Shown piece after piece: positions 1-5,343 of a stretch of 7,340 nucleotides of DNA; the first letter of the stretch is position 1; every line of letters begins with the position of its first letter. A model generated the notes under the pieces. That model did no database searches. It was not told where the DNA came from and saw only the letters and a list, made by a program, of their open reading frames with translations. The DNA comes from Allobosea sp. (GTDB lineage Bacteria > Pseudomonadota > Alphaproteobacteria > Rhizobiales > Beijerinckiaceae). Where the stretch lies: NCBI GenBank assembly GCA_021732895.1, contig JAKFWE010000518.1:1-7340 (forward strand), written 5' to 3'. The translations under genes and the position numbers were made by a program.

Positions 1-624
1 CGCGTCGTTCACGGCGGCGCAGCCAGGCACATAATGCGCCCAATCGTCTTCGCCGGCGCCGCGCAGCGCGACGCCGACGGTGCGCCCGTCCTCGATGTCG
101 GTCCGCACCTCTTCGCCCTCATCCCATAGCGGGGCTTTCCCCGGAACCGCAAACAGCTCCATCTCGACATCCGGGACCGGGAGGAAGGGAACGCCCAGCG
201 CGATCTCGCGGCGCTCGACCAGCGCCTCGTCGAGCGCACGGAAAACCGGGTTCGCCGCCAGAGCCATCAGCACGGGGCGCGTCGCGAACAGGCGCAGCGG
301 CCAGCGTTCGCGCAGGCCGAGCAGGCCCGCGACATGGTCGATGTCGGCATTGGTGAGCACGACCGCAGCGACCGGGCTGTCGCGCGACCCGCGGCGCGGC
401 TGCAGCGGCGGGTTGTCGAGCAGTTGCTGCCGGATGTCGGGAGAGGCGTTGACGAGCGCCCAGGCGCCCTCGCGGCCGCGCACCGCGATCGACGATTGCG
501 TGCGGCGAACGACGCGTAGGTCGCCATCCCAGGCAAGCGTGCAGACCGGGCAGCGGCAGTTCCATTGCGGAAAGCCGCCGCCGGCGGCCGATCCGAGAAT
601 GCGAACGACGCAGGACGCATTCAT
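1..624 (-). CDS. pqqB: PqqB, PQQ biosynthesis protein (C-terminal part outside the window)
   Basis: Reading the minus strand from ATG at 624-622 gives 208 uninterrupted codons that run off the left edge, so about the last third of a usual ~300-residue PqqB is missing. The N-terminus has the family signature: GSAAGGGFPQWNC near residues 11-23, followed by a second Cys pair (RCPVC). NASPDIRQQ and a NADIDHVAGLL segment in the metallo-beta-lactamase-like fold also match. PqqB is a metal-dependent oxygenase-like protein acting late in pyrroloquinoline quinone synthesis, on the PqqA-derived Glu-Tyr unit. It lies 18 nt downstream of pqqA, surely in the same operon; pqqC, D and E would be expected to the left. 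No good Shine-Dalgarno precedes 624, so translation may be coupled to pqqA. The ATG at 620 is out of frame. The family call is secure; the far end is unseen. Confidence 0.95.
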   Translation of the reverse strand, partial: MNASCVVRILGSAAGGGFPQWNCRCPVCTLAWDGDLRVVRRTQSSIAVRGREGAWALVNASPDIRQQLLDNPPLQPRRGSRDSPVAAVVLTNADIDHVAGLLGLRERWPLRLFATRPVLMALAANPVFRALDEALVERREIALGVPFLPVPDVEMELFAVPGKAPLWDEGEEVRTDIEDGRTVGVALRGAGEDDWAHYVPGCAAVNDA

Positions 625-642
625 CGGATCGGCGTGGTTCGT

Positions 643-723
643 TCAGATCTCGGCGGGAGCGTAGGCGCTGACCTCGCAGCCGCAGGTCCGCTCGACGATC
701 ACAGGCTTTTTCCAGCGACGCAT
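643..723 (-). CDS. pqqA: PqqA, PQQ precursor peptide (26 aa)
   Basis: A short minus-strand frame directly upstream of pqqB encodes a basic N-terminus (MRRWKKP), an EVSAY core and a PAEI tail, ending at TGA 645-643. PqqA is the ribosomal peptide whose Glu and Tyr, spaced E-x-x-x-Y, are crosslinked by the radical SAM enzyme PqqE (with PqqD) to build PQQ. Here these are Glu17 and Tyr21. Three ATGs stand in tandem (729, 726, 723). AGGAG lies 7 nt before the third and only 1 nt before the first, so 723 is chosen; starting at 729 would only add two Met. A Cys-Gly-Cys just before the crosslinked Glu (residues 14-16) is not part of the family signature. Its position before pqqB and its size (22-30 aa is usual) make the call firm. 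Confidence 0.93.
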   Translation of the reverse strand: MRRWKKPVIVERTCGCEVSAYAPAEI

Positions 724-766
724 CATCATTCTCCTTTGCATTGCAGCAAATCGTGCCGCGAGCGCA

Positions 767-795
767 AGTATGCGCACCACGCCGCGATGGCGCAA
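767..795 (-). promoter_or_regulatory. Weak candidate promoter for pqqAB
   Basis: On the minus strand TTGCGC (795-790) and CATACT (772-767) are separated by 17 nt, giving 3/6 and 4/6 matches to a sigma-70 promoter. This would start the pqqA transcript about 35-40 nt upstream of its ATG. The match is poor and GC-rich alphaproteobacterial promoters are hard to call by eye, so this is only a candidate. It lies between pqqA and the palindrome at 812-833. Confidence 0.2.
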
Positions 796-811
796 GGGCT
801 ATTTCAAATGC

Positions 812-833
812 ATGTAGTATCCAGATACTACAT
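812..833. promoter_or_regulatory. Perfect 22-bp palindrome, putative operator between pqqA and the PQQ dehydrogenase
   Basis: Two perfect 10-bp arms, ATGTAGTATC and GATACTACAT, flank a CA centre. The element is AT-rich inside a GC-rich genome and sits in the only non-coding stretch between two divergent, functionally linked genes, about 90 nt from the pqqA start and 115 nt from the dehydrogenase start. This is the typical form of a dimeric repressor or activator site. TGTA/TACA half-sites occur in operators of several winged-helix families (BlaI/CopY, PadR), but I cannot assign a regulator and none is encoded in the window. The symmetry is seen; the operator role is inferred. Confidence 0.55.
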
Positions 834-853
834 TTTTAGCGATCGATCAGTCA

Positions 854-868
854 CAGATCGTTGATCTG
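854..868. repeat. Short inverted repeat in the divergent intergenic region
   Basis: CAGATC and GATCTG form perfect 6-bp arms around GTT, 10 bp upstream of the putative -35 of the dehydrogenase promoter. It could be a second regulator site or chance. It shares only the GAT/ATC core with the larger palindrome at 812-833, so it is not an obvious second copy. Confidence 0.3.
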
Positions 869-878
869 CGAAAGACCC

Positions 879-906
879 TTTACACGAGAAGAGGTCGAAT
901 TACTAT
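879..906 (+). promoter_or_regulatory. Candidate sigma-70 promoter of the PQQ dehydrogenase
   Basis: TTTACA (879-884, 5/6 to consensus) and TACTAT (901-906, 4/6) are 16 nt apart, upstream of the dehydrogenase start at 948. Transcription would begin near 913 and give a leader of about 35 nt containing the GGGAGG ribosome site at 937-942. It is the best promoter-like pair in this intergenic stretch. The palindrome at 812-833 would lie about 90 bp upstream of the start, a position more usual for an activator or a remote operator than for direct promoter occlusion. Confidence 0.4.
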
Positions 907-947
907 CGTGATGCCAAAGCGAAAAATGCAGCAACTGGGAGGATCGC

Positions 948-2213
948 ATGCGCAAGCGACATCTGATTCCGGCCGCGATGGCCGCGGCCTGCCTGACGAC
1001 CACGGCCTGGGCACAGGGTCCAAGCCCCGGCAATCTCGAAAAACTCTCGTCCTTCAAGACGACGACGAGCAATCTGACGATACCGGAAGTGCCGCAGACC
1101 GGCCGCCGCGCCGACCAGATCAGGAAGAATCTCCAGCAGATCAAGCTGCCGCCCGGCTTCAGGATCGGCCTCTACGCCGTGGTTCCCGATGCGCGCCACA
1201 TGGCGGTGGGCCGCCAGACCGGCACGCTTTTCGTCGGCACGCGCAAGACCAAGGTCTACACCGTGCTCGACCAGGACAAGGACCGCGTCGCCGACGTGGT
1301 CAAGGAGTTCGCGCCGACGATCGACTTCAAGGTGCCCAACGGCGTCTGCATGTCGAACGACAACTTCCTCTTCGTGGCTGAGCACAACCGCGTGCTGGTG
1401 TTCCCGGCGGCCGAGTTCTTCCAGGAGGGGCCGGACACCGCGGCCTTCGTCGTCGTCGATCAGGGCAATCTGATCCCGGTCGAGGAGGAGAGCTTCAACC
1501 ACGGCGCGCGCGTCTGCCGGATCGGCCCCGACAACAAGCTCTACGTCTCGCTCGGCCAGCCCTTCAACGTCTACGCCAAGGAGAAGCACGAACTCTACCA
1601 GAAGGTCGGCATCGGCGGCATCGTCAGGATGGACCGGGATGGCAAGAACCGCGAGGTCTTCGCGACCGGCATTCGCAACTCGGTGGGCATCGAGTTCAAT
1701 CCGCGCGACCGCTCGCTCTGGTTCACCGACAACCAGGTCGACGGCATGGGCGACGACATTCCGCCCGGCGAGATCAACCGCGCGACCGCGCCGGGCCAGA
1801 ATTTCGGCTTCCCCTGGTATGGCGGCGGAACCACCCGCACCGAGGAGTGGAAGGCCGAGCCGCTGCCGGCCAACGTGACCGCGCCGCAGGTCGAGACGGT
1901 CGCCCACGCCGCCGATCTCGGGCTGAAGTTCTACACCGGCACGATGTTCCCGCAGAAATATCGCGGTGGCCTCTTCTCGGCGCAGCGCGGATCGTGGAAC
2001 CGCACGACGCCTGTCGGCGCGCGCGTCATGTTCACCTCGCTCAAGCCGGACGGGACGGCCGACAAGACCGAGATCTTCGCCGAGGGCTGGCTCGCGCCCT
2101 CTGGAGAATATCTCGGCCGGATCGTCGATGTGGCGCAATTGCCCGACGGCTCGCTGCTCGCCTCGGACGACACGGCCGGCGCGATCTACCGCATCTGGTA
2201 TGAGGGGCGCTGA
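948..2213 (+). CDS. Secreted soluble PQQ-dependent sugar (sorbosone/aldose-type) dehydrogenase
   Basis: The 421-residue product starts at ATG 948, five bases after GGGAGG. Residues 1-22 form a Sec signal peptide (basic MRKRH, hydrophobic core, AWA cleavage before Gln23), so the enzyme acts in the periplasm. The rest fits the six-bladed beta-propeller of the soluble PQQ glucose/sorbosone dehydrogenase family: NHGARV with the likely catalytic base His185, followed by GPDNKLYVSLG (193-203); GIRN (241-244) with the conserved PQQ-contacting Arg; GQNFGFPW (283-290); GSWNR (348-352); and a closing SDDTAGAIYRI (406-416). Such enzymes oxidise aldoses or aldehydes and pass electrons to cytochrome c. 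The divergent pqqAB genes and the following cytochrome support this role. The substrate cannot be told from sequence. The family is strongly supported; true PQQ use by this subgroup is inferred. Confidence 0.88.
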   Translation: MRKRHLIPAAMAAACLTTTAWAQGPSPGNLEKLSSFKTTTSNLTIPEVPQTGRRADQIRKNLQQIKLPPGFRIGLYAVVPDARHMAVGRQTGTLFVGTRKTKVYTVLDQDKDRVADVVKEFAPTIDFKVPNGVCMSNDNFLFVAEHNRVLVFPAAEFFQEGPDTAAFVVVDQGNLIPVEEESFNHGARVCRIGPDNKLYVSLGQPFNVYAKEKHELYQKVGIGGIVRMDRDGKNREVFATGIRNSVGIEFNPRDRSLWFTDNQVDGMGDDIPPGEINRATAPGQNFGFPWYGGGTTRTEEWKAEPLPANVTAPQVETVAHAADLGLKFYTGTMFPQKYRGGLFSAQRGSWNRTTPVGARVMFTSLKPDGTADKTEIFAEGWLAPSGEYLGRIVDVAQLPDGSLLASDDTAGAIYRIWYEGR

Positions 2214-2228
2214 GCGTCTCCGCGCGTG

Positions 2229-2257
2229 ACGGCTCCGGGCCGGCGGTCCGGAGCCGT
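2229..2257 (+). terminator. Hairpin between the dehydrogenase and cytochrome genes
   Basis: ACGGCTCCGG and CCGGAGCCGT form a perfect 10-bp stem with a 9-nt loop, starting 15 nt after the dehydrogenase stop and followed by only three T. It could be a partial intrinsic terminator that lowers cytochrome expression, or a processing or stabilising hairpin in a two-gene transcript. No separate promoter for the cytochrome is visible in the 74-nt gap, which favours partial read-through. Confidence 0.5.
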
Positions 2258-2287
2258 TTCGTCCTCATGTCCCCGAAAGGATTGACC

Positions 2288-2608
2288 ATGCGCCTTCTGT
2301 TCAGCGCGCCGCTGCTGCTCGCGCTGCTCACGCCCGCAACGGCGGCCGACGTCAGGGCCGGCCGCCAGGTCGCGCTCGGCTGCCAGGGCTGCCATGGCCT
2401 GGACGGGCTCTCGAAGCAGCCCGACGCGCCCAATCTCGCGGCGCAGCCCGCGCTCTTCCTCGTCAAGGCGATGGCCGAATACCGGGCGAAGACGCGCCAG
2501 CACGAGCAGATGAACGTGGTGGCGCAAGGTCTCAGCGAGCGCGAGATCGCCGATGTCGCGGCCTATTACGCCGCGATCGAGATCGAGGTGGTGAAGACGC
2601 CGCAATGA
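2288..2608 (+). CDS. Small periplasmic c-type cytochrome (class I, c553-like)
   Basis: The 106-residue product carries a signal peptide (1-20, ending ATAA), one heme-attachment motif CQGCH (32-36), an APNLAAQP stretch, and the distal Met ligand Met75 in QMNVVAQGLS. It ends in the usual C-terminal helix (IADVAAYYA). The mature protein of about 86 residues is normal for a monoheme class I cytochrome. I chose ATG 2288, which has AAAGGA six bases upstream; the in-frame ATG at 2267 lies beside the hairpin, has no ribosome site and would spoil the signal peptide's short basic start. Position directly after the PQQ dehydrogenase suggests it takes electrons from that enzyme and passes them to the respiratory chain. 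The cytochrome call is firm; the partner is inferred from location. Confidence 0.9.
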   Translation: MRLLFSAPLLLALLTPATAADVRAGRQVALGCQGCHGLDGLSKQPDAPNLAAQPALFLVKAMAEYRAKTRQHEQMNVVAQGLSEREIADVAAYYAAIEIEVVKTPQ

Positions 2609-2624
2609 CGCTCGCCTCCGGAGA

Positions 2625-3149
2625 CTAGGCGGCCAGCGGCAAAGCCTCCGGTGCGAGCCGCGCACCGGTCGCCGCCAGCACGCCGCGCCCGCCGGCCAGC
2701 GCGCCTTCTCGCAGTTCCAGCCCCAGGAAGCGCTCGCGCTCGACCGGGCCGGGCATGGCGAGATCATCCGCGACATCGCCGGAGAAGCCGAAGCGCTGGT
2801 AATAGGCGGCGTCGCCGACCAGCAGCACCGCGCCATGGCCCCGGCAGGCGGCGCGCCAGAGCGCCTCGCGCATCATCGCCTTGCCCAGCCCCTCGCCCTG
2901 CAGTTCGGGCGCGACCGCGAGCGGGCCGAGCAGCAGCGCGGGCACGCCGGCGGCCGCGACATGCCAGAGCCGCACCGTCGCGACGACGGCGCCGTCGCGC
3001 TCGGCGGTCAGCGCAAGGCCTGCGGCCGGCAGCCTGCCCTCGCGCAGGCGCTCGCTCGACTTGGCGGTGCGGCGCTCGCCGAGGCAGCGGTCGAGCAGCG
3101 CCTCGCGGGCCGGAACATCCGAAGCGATTTCCTCGCGGATCGTGATCAT
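2625..3149 (-). CDS. GNAT-family N-acetyltransferase (YhbS-like)
   Basis: The 174-residue product shows the GNAT acetyl-CoA fold: LLLGPLAVAPELQGEGLG (72-89), where QGEGLG is the pyrophosphate-binding loop, a following helix (AMMREALWRA), then GAVLLVGDAAYYQRFGF, the beta4-beta5 region typical of the YhbS-like group. ATG 3149 has GGAGGTG six bases upstream. The substrate is unknown: small molecules, polyamines or protein N-termini are all possible. It lies downstream of the ornithine/lysine decarboxylase on the same strand, so acetylation of a polyamine or its precursor is a fair guess, but YhbS-like enzymes are not specific polyamine acetylases and 241 nt with strong hairpins separate the two. 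It is convergent with the cytochrome, 16 nt apart. A GNAT enzyme is certain; its role is open. Confidence 0.9.
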   Translation of the reverse strand: MITIREEIASDVPAREALLDRCLGERRTAKSSERLREGRLPAAGLALTAERDGAVVATVRLWHVAAAGVPALLLGPLAVAPELQGEGLGKAMMREALWRAACRGHGAVLLVGDAAYYQRFGFSGDVADDLAMPGPVERERFLGLELREGALAGGRGVLAATGARLAPEALPLAA

Positions 3150-3243
3150 GACGCACCTCCGGCCGGAGCGCCCGCGAACCCGCAGGCCTTCCCGGCGCCG
3201 CGCGCGAGCGCGGCCACAACATCAAGGGGATGAGGGTGGAAGA

Positions 3244-3349
3244 GGGTCCGGCGGGAGCCACGGCCGCGCTTCCGTTCTGGGAAGATACGGACGCTCCGCC
3301 CCGATCCTGGGGCGGCCTGCCGATCATGGCAGGGCGCTTCGCCGGACCC
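3244..3349. repeat. Nested inverted-repeat element between decarboxylase and GNAT genes
   Basis: Perfect 10-bp arms GGGTCCGGCG (3244-3253) and CGCCGGACCC (3340-3349) enclose two back-to-back perfect hairpins: CCGCCCC/GGGGCGG (3296-3315, loop GATCCT) and CCTGCC/GGCAGG (3316-3333, loop GATCAT). A weaker stem, CTTCC/GGAAG, lies at 3269-3284. The whole could fold as a multibranched structure about 106 nt long in either strand. It may be a structured 3' untranslated region of the decarboxylase mRNA, a small RNA, or a REP/MITE-like palindromic element with terminal inverted repeats. There is no open reading frame here that looks coding. The pairing is read directly from the sequence; the function is unknown. 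Confidence 0.55.
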
Positions 3350-3357
3350 GATTTCGC

Positions 3358-3381
3358 GGGACGCGCGATCAAGCGCGTCCC
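3358..3381 (-). terminator. Strong hairpin just after the decarboxylase stop codon
   Basis: GGGACGCGC and GCGCGTCCC form a perfect 9-bp stem around a 6-nt loop, beginning 9 nt after the decarboxylase TGA on the minus strand. There is no T run after it, so if it ends transcription it is not a classical intrinsic terminator; it may protect the 3' end. Its plus-strand loop GATCAA matches the GATC-type loops of the two hairpins at 3296-3333. Confidence 0.4.
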
Positions 3382-3390
3382 TGAGCGACG

Positions 3391-4536
3391 TCAGATGACG
3401 TACTGCCTCAGCGGCGGGAAGCCGTTGAAGGCGACGGCCGAATAGGTCGTCGTATAGGCGCCCGTGCCCTCGATCAGCAGCTTGTCGCCGATCTCGAGCG
3501 AGAACGGCAGCATGTACGGCGTCTTCTCGTAGAGGACGTCGACCGAATCGCAGGTCGGGCCGGCCAGCACGCAGGGCACGGTCGCGTCGCCGTCCCGCTC
3601 GGAGCGGATCGGATAGCGGATCGCCTCGTCCATGGTCTCGGCGAGACCGTTGAACTTGCCGATGTCGAGATAGACCCACGACACCTGGTCGTCGGCCGCC
3701 TTCTTCGAGATCAGCACGACCTCGGCCTCGATCAGGCCCGCCTCGCCGACCATGCCGCGGCCCGGCTCGATGATGGTCTCGGGCAGGCGGTTGCCGAAAT
3801 GCTTCGACAGCGCCTGGAAGATCGCATCGCCATAGGCCGGGACGCCCGGAATCGGACGCAGGTAGCGCGCCGGAAAGCCGCCGCCGAGATTGACCATCGA
3901 GAGCGACAGGCCGCGCAGCGCGCACTCCTTGAACACCGCCGAGGCCGAAGCCAGCGCGGAATCCCAGGCGTTGACGTTGCCCTGCTGCGACCCGACATGA
4001 AACGAGACGCCATGAGCGGTCAGGCCCTGGCGATGGCCGTGCTCCAGCACGTCCGGCGCCATCTCCGGCACGCAGCCGAACTTGCGCGAGAGCGGCCAGT
4101 CGGCGCCGGCGCCGTCGCAGAGGATGCGGCAGAAGATGCGCGCATCGGCCATGCCGACCGCCTTGGCCGAGCGGGCGACCTTGTCCACCTCGGCCGTGCA
4201 GTCGACGGCGAAGAGGCGCACGCCGAGCTCCATGGCGCGCACGACGTCGCGCTCCTTCTTGATGGTGTTGCCGAAGGAGATGCGGTCCGCCGTCGCGCCG
4301 GCCGCGAGCGCGAGCTCGATCTCGACGACCGAGGCGCAATCGAAGCTGGAGCCGAGCTTGGCCAGAAGGCCGAGCACTTCCGGCGCGGGATTGGCCTTCA
4401 CGGCGTAGAAGACACGCGTGTCGGGCAGGGCCCGCGCGAAGGCGTGATAGTTCTCGCGCACGACATCGAGATCGATGACGACGCAGGGCCCATCCTCACG
4501 GCGGGTGCGAAGAAACTCACGGATGCGCTCGGTCAT
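3391..4536 (-). CDS. odc: Ornithine/lysine decarboxylase, fold-type III PLP enzyme
   Basis: The 381-residue product belongs to the eukaryotic-type (alanine racemase fold) ornithine decarboxylase family. It makes putrescine from ornithine, and in many alphaproteobacteria also cadaverine from lysine. Visible active-site features are YAVKANP with PLP-binding Lys47, SFHVGSQ with His180 that stacks on PLP, GGGFP (218-222) and EPGRG (257-261) for the phosphate, GPTCDSVD with catalytic Cys329 and Asp330, and Tyr361 in YTTTY. Length and motifs are complete. I start at ATG 4536, where AAGGGAG stands 9 nt upstream and the protein aligns with the normal family N-terminus; the same frame stays open far upstream, but that part is the leader RNA. 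A promoter near 5016-4988 and a long structured leader suggest polyamine-responsive control. Ornithine versus lysine preference cannot be told. Confidence 0.95.
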   Translation of the reverse strand: MTERIREFLRTRREDGPCVVIDLDVVRENYHAFARALPDTRVFYAVKANPAPEVLGLLAKLGSSFDCASVVEIELALAAGATADRISFGNTIKKERDVVRAMELGVRLFAVDCTAEVDKVARSAKAVGMADARIFCRILCDGAGADWPLSRKFGCVPEMAPDVLEHGHRQGLTAHGVSFHVGSQQGNVNAWDSALASASAVFKECALRGLSLSMVNLGGGFPARYLRPIPGVPAYGDAIFQALSKHFGNRLPETIIEPGRGMVGEAGLIEAEVVLISKKAADDQVSWVYLDIGKFNGLAETMDEAIRYPIRSERDGDATVPCVLAGPTCDSVDVLYEKTPYMLPFSLEIGDKLLIEGTGAYTTTYSAVAFNGFPPLRQYVI

Positions 4537-4981
4537 GAGACGCGGCTCCCTTACGGCGCTGGCGGCGCCGATGCGACGTGAAGCCGGCTGAAACGTCAGC
4601 TGTCCCAGGCGCGATGGAGACGCCGTGAACAGCCGAACGCAACGTCCGGACTCTGGTAACCGTCGCTTGGGGAGACCCCGCACGCCCGGCAATGAAGGAC
4701 AAGCCTCTTCGGTGCTGGTCTTTGGAGGACCAGCGAGACCAAAAAAAGCCCGTTCCGTCGTTGCTTTAAGCTGCGTCCCCCGTGGAGATTCGGGGTTCGC
4801 CGGTTTCGCCTCCGGCTGCCGATCGCTGTTCGGAGAACAGCTCCCTTGGGGGGAACCGGGAGGCGTGATTTGAGGGGATATCCATCCCCCTCCATCCGTC
4901 CTCCAACTCCTGGCGGCTGTCCGGCCTCTTGTCCGGATGCCCACCGATCGGCACGCGGCCACAGGCACGTGCGAATTGGGT
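4537..4981 (-). ncRNA. Long structured 5' leader of the decarboxylase, probable alphaproteobacterial speF motif
   Basis: About 445 nt lie between the inferred transcription start and the decarboxylase ATG. The minus strand is dense in hairpins, given by plus coordinates: 4874-4889 (6 bp), 4825-4841 (7 bp, 3-nt loop), 4799-4816 (5 bp), 4778-4795 (5 bp), 4714-4734 (7 bp), 4587-4600 (5 bp, 4-nt loop) and 4555-4569 (5 bp) just before the ribosome site. A run of seven U (4747-4741) sits mid-leader after GGAACGGGC, which could pair over 100 nt with CCCGGUUCC (4860-4852). A conserved cis-regulatory 'speF' RNA of several hundred nucleotides is known upstream of such genes in alphaproteobacteria. Assignment rests on gene context, length and structure, not on a covariance search. 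The ligand is unknown to me; polyamine feedback is inferred. Confidence 0.6.
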
Positions 4982-4987
4982 AAGCGC

Positions 4988-5016
4988 CATATACGGATTG
5001 TCGTCCGGCGATTCAA
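4988..5016 (-). promoter_or_regulatory. Candidate sigma-70 promoter of the decarboxylase
   Basis: On the minus strand TTGAAT (5016-5011) and TATATG (4993-4988) stand exactly 17 nt apart, each matching 4 of 6 consensus bases, with C before the -35 as is common in alphaproteobacteria. Transcription would begin near 4981. A GANTC site, the target of the cell-cycle methyltransferase CcrM, overlaps the -35 at 5010-5014. Confidence 0.45.
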
Positions 5017-5241
5017 GTGCTTTCTCGGTCGAAGCGAGATTTGTGCGCGGCGGGCGGCGGCGCCTCGGCCGGGAGATCGCGCCAGGGTTCTCCGCACCGG
5101 CATCGCGAGTTCGACATGATCGCGGGTCATACGCCGTCGCGAAGGATCCAGCGATCCGCAAACTCTGGACCGGCTCCCGCTCATCGCCTAAGTCGTTGGC
5201 AAGTCGGGAGCCGCCGACTTCAGCGACGGAAATCCCGCTCC
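5017..5241. other. Intergenic region upstream of opgG, with mutually exclusive inverted repeats
   Basis: This GC-rich stretch should hold the opgG promoter, but I see no convincing one; TTGGCA at 5195-5200 is a good -35 without a clear -10. It contains CGGCTCCCG/CGGGAGCCG (5171-5179 with 5205-5213, 25-nt loop) and AAGTCGG/CCGACTT (5201-5207 with 5214-5220, 6-nt loop). The two repeats share bases 5205-5207, so in RNA only one stem can form at a time. They end 21 nt before the opgG ATG. A smaller GGATC/GATCC pair lies at 5144-5157. I see no gene here. Confidence 0.4.
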
Positions 5242-5337
5242 ATGATCAAGACCAGCCGCCGCCATGTCCTTTCAGGCCTCGCCGCCGCGCTGAGCCTGTC
5301 GGCCGCTCCCGTCCCGCTGCTCGCCCAGCAACCGTAG
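5242..5337 (+). pseudogene. opgG: Detached 5' end of opgG: twin-arginine signal peptide ended by an in-frame amber codon
   Basis: ATG 5242 opens a 31-codon frame with a twin-arginine signal peptide: TSRRHVL (4-10), a hydrophobic stretch to about residue 27, a likely cleavage site LLA before Gln29, then QQP and TAG at 5335-5337. The next frame-identical codons lead straight into the conserved OpgG mature domain. A natural reading is that an original CAG (Gln) in a QQPQPAVPPQP linker became TAG by one C-to-T change. Some OpgG/OpgD relatives, such as E. coli OpgD, are Tat-exported, so the signal fits its neighbour. The ribosome site is weak (GACGGAA about 10 nt upstream). If the stop is real and not read through, this yields only a free signal peptide. 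Confidence 0.8.
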
Positions 5338-5343
5338 CCCGCC

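Noticed and set aside
119..620. Minus-strand frames at 119-565 and 267-620 taken as genes
   Set aside because: They are out of frame with pqqB, whose start at 624 gives the conserved sequence.
903..2138. 411-codon open frame antisense to the PQQ dehydrogenase
   Set aside because: It is rich in Arg, Ala, Glu and Val with no motif, and mirrors a well-supported gene; long antisense frames are normal at this GC content.
2267..2287. Earlier ATG for the cytochrome
   Set aside because: No ribosome site, adjacent to a hairpin, and it adds residues before a normal signal peptide; 2288 has AAAGGA at good distance.
2609..2631. Convergent terminator between the cytochrome and GNAT genes (CTCCGGAG palindrome)
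   Set aside because: Only short imperfect stems and no T run on either strand.
2651..3145. Plus-strand frame opposite the GNAT gene
   Set aside because: Almost entirely Arg, Ala and Pro; the minus-strand frame has the acetyl-CoA loop.
3799..4581. 260-codon plus-strand frame across the decarboxylase
   Set aside because: Shadow of the decarboxylase, Arg/Ala-rich, no recognisable domain.
4741..4756. Simple intrinsic terminator at the seven-base A run (U7 on the minus strand)
   Set aside because: No strong local hairpin directly precedes the U run; only a long-range partner about 100 nt away exists, so it is kept as a possible regulated element within the leader.
4537..5184. Upstream extension of the decarboxylase frame by 216 codons
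   Set aside because: The family N-terminus and a ribosome site fit ATG 4536. The upstream part is low-complexity translation of the structured leader and crosses the likely promoter.
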